From Meandrina meandrites (Eukaryota; Cnidaria; Anthozoa; Scleractinia; Meandrinidae): DNA of 64,000 nt. A program made the position numbers and the translations under genes. Of this stretch, positions 58,400 to 64,000 are shown piece by piece; position 1 is the stretch's first letter, and each line of letters opens with the position of its first letter. The DNA lies in the NCBI GenBank assembly GCA_963693305.1, contig OY855903.1, positions 56,448,350 to 56,512,349 on the forward strand. Reading direction: 5' to 3'. Below the pieces are notes generated by a model that saw only the letters and a list, made by a program, of their open reading frames with translations, had not been told where the DNA came from and did not search any database.

Positions 58400-59395
58400 T
58401 TGGTGCTGTTTCCACAACGATACCACCGACCATTGGAAAGAAAACAAACGTCCAAGATGGCATTTGACGAAAGGTGTTTCTTTTTGGATCCTCACAACGA
58501 TCCTGGAAAATTGGTTTTTATTGTAAGCGTAATAACACTCATCATCAATTTAATATGTTCGCTCATTGCAACAACTGGCAACGGGATAATTTTGGCCACT
58601 TTCTGGAAGTCAAAACATTTACGATCCCCTTCTCATCTGCTTCTGTTGTGTCTGACTTTTGCCGATTTCATCACCGGATCAATTGTCCAACAATTTTACG
58701 TAGCCTACAAAATTACCCATCTTTTGGAGCATCACTCATTGTCTTGCTTCTTCAGAGTCACCTTGGAAACTGTTGCGTGGTTTTCGGCTGCAGTTTCGTG
58801 TTCCATGTTTACATCAATCACCGGAGATAGATATTTTGCCCTGCATTTTCATCTTCGCTACCATCAGGTTGTCACGAGTAAACGAGTAATAGCATTAATT
58901 GTATATGTCCTGCTGTCTTTTGGAAGTTTGACTGTTTCCAGATTTGTATTGGAAGATAGCAAACCTTTTCTGGTGGTGAGCATTGTCGGGTTGTTCCTTT
59001 CTCTTCTTGTACTATTGATTTCAGTTGGGAATATATATCTACTTGTTCGCCGTCACCATCGCCAAATACAAAGCCAGCATATTAATAACCGACACAACCC
59101 AGTAAGTGGAAATACTCCGAATTTGAGAAGTCTAAAGAAGTCTACACTGAGTATGGCTGCTGTTGCGTCGTTGTTCATGATAGCATATTTGCCTTTCACT
59201 TGTGTTTTGATAACATATTTAGTGCACGGCTTCACAACAAATGTCGAAGTTGCATATGACATCACAAGGACTATAGCATTCATGACGTCTTCTTGGAATC
59301 CTTTTCTTTACTGCTGGAAAATGGCTGACGTGAGGGAAGCAGCGAAGAAAACTCTTAAGATACGAACGGATATCACAGAGGTAGAAACATTGTAA
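58400..59395 (+). CDS. Orphan class A (rhodopsin-type) G-protein-coupled receptor, single exon
   Basis: The ORF gives 331 residues, or 312 if translation starts at the second Met (58457, MAFDERCFF), which I prefer because the first 19 residues are basic and would precede a normal short N-terminus. Seven membrane segments are visible. Class A marks, in 331-residue numbering: Asn61 in TM1 (TGNGI), Asp89 in TM2 (LTFAD), Cys116 before TM3, DRY at 143-145, a TM6 with AYLPF in place of the usual CWxP, and NPFLY at 300-304 in TM7. The second extracellular loop has no cysteine, so the usual disulfide partner is missing. Ligand is unknown; intronless receptors of this kind are expanded in cnidarians. 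It should sit in the plasma membrane and signal through G proteins. Confidence 0.92.
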   Translation: MVLFPQRYHRPLERKQTSKMAFDERCFFLDPHNDPGKLVFIVSVITLIINLICSLIATTGNGIILATFWKSKHLRSPSHLLLLCLTFADFITGSIVQQFYVAYKITHLLEHHSLSCFFRVTLETVAWFSAAVSCSMFTSITGDRYFALHFHLRYHQVVTSKRVIALIVYVLLSFGSLTVSRFVLEDSKPFLVVSIVGLFLSLLVLLISVGNIYLLVRRHHRQIQSQHINNRHNPVSGNTPNLRSLKKSTLSMAAVASLFMIAYLPFTCVLITYLVHGFTTNVEVAYDITRTIAFMTSSWNPFLYCWKMADVREAAKKTLKIRTDITEVETL

Positions 59396-59834
59396 GCCCT
59401 GTGCACAAAATGTTTGTGAAATGCTTATAAAAAGGATTCGTTTTAATTGCTACATGCGATTAAAAGCAATGACAAGAAAATTAATTCTTTAGTTGTTAAT
59501 GCCAGAAATTTTGCCAAATTGTAATTGTTAGTAGAGCCAGCAACAAAGCATTATTTTATGATGAGTGTCGTGGTATCGTTTCCGGTATTAGCATATGGTA
59601 GTTACAAAGACTAACTAATGATCATGTTCACTTTTCCTTTGCATCACGTGGCCATGTAAGCAGTTGATTGAAAGTTTACGCGCGCTTTCAGTGTTACGTT
59701 CATAACGCCTATCTTTCAAGGAGAACGGAAGACAAAAACGCGAATTTTTTAGTCGCGTGGAATATCACATTATACTTAGGCGAAGTCGGCTAACCAAATA
59801 ATCAGATGATTTTCCGTAAAATTGAGCAGGATAA
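59396..59834. other. Short non-coding stretch after the GPCR
   Basis: Nothing recognisable is seen; the 3' end of the receptor transcript probably lies here. Confidence 0.4.
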
Positions 59835-60225
59835 TTGTTTTTAGTATCAGGTTACTTGACTGAGCAGTTCATTAAACGCTCCGACGTGTCAAAGCGCTCT
59901 ACTAGAAACGCACAAGCTCTTGATATCCCACTATTCAGGTCTGCCAGTGGACAGAAAACCTTTTATTATCAGGTTGTTAGTCTTTGGAACTCTCTGACAC
60001 CCAAACTTAAACTTTGCCAATCTCAGAGAGAATTTAAACAATCCTTGAAGCGTCTACTTTTAACGGAATTCTTACGTTAATTAACTTTAATTTTTATTAT
60101 ATTCATAGTATATTTATAATATGTATTTATAGGTTTAAGTATATGTATTTATTTAACTCTGAAAAGCCTCATCAGGGATGGGTTAATAAAATTTGTATTG
60201 TATTGTATTGTATTGTATTCAACAA
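59835..60225 (+). mobile_element. LINE 3' end with ORF2 C-terminus and TTGTA tail
   Basis: 59835-60080 encodes a LINE-type C-terminus (TRNAQALDIPLF, GQKTFYYQVVSLWNSL, FKQSLKRLLL). An AT-rich 3' region with a TAAAAATTTGTAT-like end leads to five TATTG units at about 60197-60220, a short-repeat tail typical of CR1/L2-type elements. The rest of the element is absent. Confidence 0.75.
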
Positions 60226-60315
60226 ATTGCCAATGAAACGCATTTGAAATTTTATTTCGAATTTATTAACACTATTTATTCCGTAATGTTTCGTTTTCAC
60301 CGAATGACAGACTTA

Positions 60316-62768
60316 CAGTGCGGCTACTATTACCGGGGTCACCTAGACAAAGTTAACCAATCACAAAGCAGAACGGAAACAATAGATTTCAACATTTTTA
60401 ACTTCAGCCAATGAAATGTCGAATACAGAACAATGAAATTTCAACTTGTTCGTTCGGCACGAAAACGGATCGATACAAATTTTGGCTGTAAGGCAGTGCA
60501 CTGAGTTTTCAATTAATTTCGATTGTATCCCTTTTGAACTTGAGTAGTTGTGACAGCAACATTTTGAAGGTAAATATTAGCGATGTTTATGAAAGAGAAA
60601 TTCGAAACAGGGAAAGCAACGACCGTATTGTTTGTCTCAACTGTTGCTTGGCGGAGTTCGCTCATGACAATTTCAAGTTTTCTCTACGCCATCAACTGGA
60701 GTTTAAGTAGTACCATTTGGAAAATGAATACAAGTAATGCTAGCGAGGGAAGACTTTCTTCACGGCATAACCTTCCAGTGAAAGCTAAGATTCCAACTTT
60801 TTGTGTTTTTGAGTGAACAATACTGAAATTTCAATTTGTTCACTCGTGAAGTCCGTGAAGCTTATGCAGTTTATGCTGAATATAGCCTAAGCTAGCGTTG
60901 ACGCTTAGAATTAAAAATTTGAGTAGTTTTACATGCTGTTAATGAATGTCACTTGTCATGCAAGTTTAATTTGCAAGAATCGATGTCAATCTCTGTGAAA
61001 GCAGTGAACGCGACGGCTTTTTGTTTGGCAAATTGTGTGGCGGAATTTGATTCTCGAAAAAAAAATCTTAACCGCCGGCCGTTTCACTATTTTCTTGCAA
61101 ATGTGACAACGCAGGACACAGGACGAATTCCGAATGTTCAGGAAAATAGGTTTTGTTTTCAACACTGACTAGCATACAAGTGAAATTGCTCTATAAACTT
61201 TTCTTTCCGAAATAAATTCCTTCGCAAGCTCAGTGTCGAGTTGTTACTTGGCTTCACACTAGAACCTAAGTAAGTTTCAAGTAAGCACTTGACTCAAGTG
61301 CACTTGAAAATCTCAAGTCCCACTTTAGAAAAATTGGCTTCACACCTGATGGCAAAGTAGATTACTTGAGGCATTGCCGTCAATCAACTTTCGAGGTAAA
61401 CTCAGTCACACATATCACAAACACGTTTGCTCGCCAGCAAAGTCCGATGAGGCCTTTGCAACGGAAAAGAGTTTTTGTAGTTTCCTATTCATTTTCATGT
61501 TACTTTTAATCCGAAGAGTTTTGACATTACAAGACATGCATAGGTACTTCGTTGTTAACGAGTACTTGGCAATAACGCAAAGCAGCAAGAGACGTCCTGT
61601 ATTTCAGTAGAATGGTTTAACAACGCGGTTTTCGTCAAAGAAATCGCCGTAGGGCTTGGGCTTGGCCTCGTCCGAAAAATTGGTTTAGAGTACTTTTAGC
61701 CAACCGAGACATGTATCCACTATGGAAATTGCATTTCCGTGTGACTCATCCAACGTTCCTGACTCGTACATGGGTTGTTTGGAACATTCGCTGCTTCAAG
61801 TTGTGCCTGTTGAAGTTGTTGAGCAGCAAAAAATGACCTGCTGGATCAACCTCGTTCCCAGGGTCTCTCTCTCCCCGTTGCTGCTGGATACACTGGCTGG
61901 CTGGTTCAGTTGCCCATTCGCATCTATTGGAAGAGATGCTGGATGATACGTTTATTACCATTTATATCGACTTTTCTTTCCTTTCTTTAAAAAGTATACT
62001 TACATATAAGACTGTTCCATCGCGGAATTCACACTCTATAATGAGTACCTGAAACCATCCATTTTGAGCGCGCTGGCAAGTTAAATAAAGAAAAATTCTA
62101 TCTGTCAGTCCATCAGAATCGTGACACCGTTGCACGTGGAAAGCAGTTGGCTTCCAATTTCCTATTGGTCAAGCGTGTTCTCAAGTGTGGTGTAGACCAT
62201 ACTTGGCGGCGTACTTCGGCTTTTTTGAACTATGAACGTTTCCATGGTCACTAAGAAAAGTTCAAGTAAGTACGTTTTACCCATTCAGACTCAAAGTAGA
62301 TTCGAAGTGCACTTAGACCATACTTAAAGCTCTAGTGTGAAGCCAAGTGTTGATCTCGGAAGAGGAAACCATTGAAGTGTTGAGATGCTAGAGAAATCCG
62401 GGCGGTGGTTAAGTTTGAAAATTCAAATACGCCACGTAACGTGCAACAGTTGAGAAAACGGTACGGTCGCTGCTTTCCCTGTTTCGAACTTCTCTTTCAT
62501 AAACATCGTTAATATTTACCTTCAAAATGTTGCTGTCACAACTACTCAAGTTCAAAAGGGATACAATTGAAATTAATTGAAAACTTAGTGCCTTACAGCC
62601 AAAATTTGTATCGATCTGTTTTCGTGGCGAACGAACAAATTGAAATTTCATTGTTCTGTACTCGGCATTTTATTGGCTGAAGTTAAAAATGTTGAAATCT
62701 ATTGTTTCCGTTCTGCTTTGTGATTGGTTAACTTTGTCTGGGTGACCCCGGTGATAGTAGCCGCACTG
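60316..62768. mobile_element. 2.45-kb Tc1/mariner-like element with about 350-bp inverted repeats
   Basis: The ends are CAGTGCGGCTACTAT on each strand and are flanked by TA at 60314-60315 and 62769-62770, the Tc1/mariner target. Inverted homology runs about 350 bases inward on both sides (for instance CAAATTTTGGCTGTAAGGCA and its inverse). No DDE transposase is seen. Another element sits inside at 61246-62348. Confidence 0.78.
61246..62348. mobile_element. 1.1-kb inverted-repeat element nested inside, possibly PIF/Harbinger-like
   Basis: The ends are ACTTGGCTTCACACTAGA and its inverse; GTT lies next to both ends as a possible 3-bp duplication. Around 61624-61830 a plus-strand frame reads RGFRQRNRRRAWAWPRP and then NWFRVLLANRDMYPLW, which resembles the basic Trp-rich N-terminus of Harbinger transposases. 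The rest of the protein is missing. The family call is tentative. Confidence 0.5.
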
Positions 62769-64000
62769 TAACAGAAAGCACCGAAAGCGCATAAAACTAG
62801 AATTCATTCAAACGCGTACAAGTACCCAGCGTGAGTTTCTACCACCAAAATAATTCAAGTAAGCTTTCATCGCGACCAATTTGAGGTAGTTTTTTTTCTT
62901 CCAAATAAGGTTTCCGAATAACTGTTAAATGTTAAATAAAAAGATTTCCATGTCATTAAATATTATCCCAGACCGGTGAAAGCGTAACTGTTTGTGTTTC
63001 TTCTCATATGATTGTTTCTGCGTTTTGTTTTTCTTGTCCTCAGTATAAGCTTAGTTCTTTCGCTCCAACTGCGGCAAAATTCATTCTAGTAAACCACCCT
63101 CAGTAAATATTTATTATGATCATTTATGAGAATCATATCCTCTGTTTTAATAATCAGATAGGCCAAATAAACTAACGTTATTAAATTATTCGTCCTTACG
63201 CGTAGTCGAGCGCAGTGCTGCCTTGTCGGGAAGCGGGCTGAGGTGGGAGTTTACCGGTGCTTTTCTACCTGTTCGACCGATCAGTGTGCGCGTAGTATCT
63301 AAGTTAGTTCAACAATATAAGTGTTTGCGTGCGGGGCTATTTTGCATTTTTATCTATTTTCTTTCACTTCACCCTCGACGAATTTACAAAATGTGACATT
63401 GCTGGTAGAGTACATAGGCCGTCTTTCACTTGTCCAGACGCATTGTGCTCTCAGTATGAAATGGGCCACTGTATCATGTCACCTTCTCGCTGCGAGTATT
63501 TATTATTCAAACGTTACAGCTGCCTGGATCTTGCAATTACAGCAATGCAAAGATATATATGTTATTTACCGGCTGGGAGGTCCGTATCGTGAAAAACTGT
63601 GACCGAGGTCTTGAAAATGTTGCCCGAGGCCGCAGGCCGAGGGCAGCATTTGCAAGCAATTTTCAAGATATACGCGCGCATCCAATGTTGAATAGATGGC
63701 TAAGGTCGCTAAGCTACGGCAAGAGTGAAGAATGGTTTGTTTACCGCCAAACAAAATAAATTTCATATCAAACTTTGCCCATTGTTAGGGTTTAAACTTT
63801 CTAATACAATGAAGCTATTGTTGTCCATCCTTAGGGATTTTCCTGTTCGGTGTCGCCAAATTACACTCGGGTTTAATCGGATCCAGTCGGCACATTGCTG
63901 ATGATGACATTTTTGTTCCTAACGGGGGCCTTCTTGGGAAAACACAGATACCGTAGACTTACTAACAAGTTTGAATAAAAAGCTAAGCGAGGCTTTATGT
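62769..64000. other. Terminal stretch without a recognised gene
   Basis: Two overlapping plus-strand ORFs (63321-63602 and 63329-63592) are Cys-containing but match no family I know. The part near 63565-63665 (GGTCCGTATCGTGAAAAACTG and GAGGCCGCAGGCCGAGG) resembles a palindromic repeat I associate with coral genomes. No splice structure was convincing. Confidence 0.45.

Noticed and set aside
63321..63602. Cys-containing ORFs near the right end as a small secreted protein gene
   Set aside because: Two frames overlap, neither has a clear signal peptide plus domain, and the end runs into a repeat.

Overview
This window looks like nuclear DNA of an animal, most probably a cnidarian and probably a stony coral. 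The genes are split by introns with GT/AG junctions, the sequence is AT-rich, and it is crowded with short inverted-repeat transposons, non-LTR and Penelope-like retroelement remains, and tRNA-derived SINEs of a kind I associate with coral genomes. No species is claimed.

Layout. (1) 1-1893, plus strand: 3' part of a non-LTR retrotransposon with a frameshift in its reverse transcriptase. (2) 6178-13864, plus strand: last three exons of a membrane protein with ephrin-receptor-like Cys-rich repeats, about nine membrane spans and a short Cys-rich tail. Its introns hold several inverted-repeat transposons. (3) 18912-52532, minus strand: a tandem family around chitin. It holds three GH18 chitinase genes with the same exon plan (called A at 49014-52532, B at 42646-47285 and C at 33537-40503), a shorter gene D (20659-29420) joining a signal peptide and PAN domain to a chitinase-type linker and a chitin-binding domain, and a lone PAN first exon E (18912-19229). 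(4) 54471-56380, minus strand: a decayed Penelope-like element with a truncated LINE inserted in it. (5) 58400-59395, plus strand: an intact single-exon class A GPCR. (6) 59835-62768: a LINE 3' end, then a Tc1/mariner-like inverted-repeat element with another transposon nested inside. The last 1.2 kb holds no recognised gene.

How the genes relate. Chitinases B and C appear complete: secretion signal, class III (hevamine-like) GH18 barrel with the DxxDxDxE motif, Pro/Thr linker, and a C-terminal six-cysteine chitin-binding peritrophin-A domain. In copy A a deletion fused exons 3 and 4, removed the catalytic motif and shifted the frame, so it is a pseudogene or an assembly collapse. Gene D appears to reuse the last two chitinase exons (linker and chitin-binding domain) behind a PAN exon. 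That PAN exon is itself duplicated as E and as a short third fragment. This is a compact case of tandem duplication, exon loss and exon recombination in a secreted chitin-processing or chitin-recognition family. Exon boundaries were read by eye from splice consensus, phase and agreement between paralogues; no transcript data were available.
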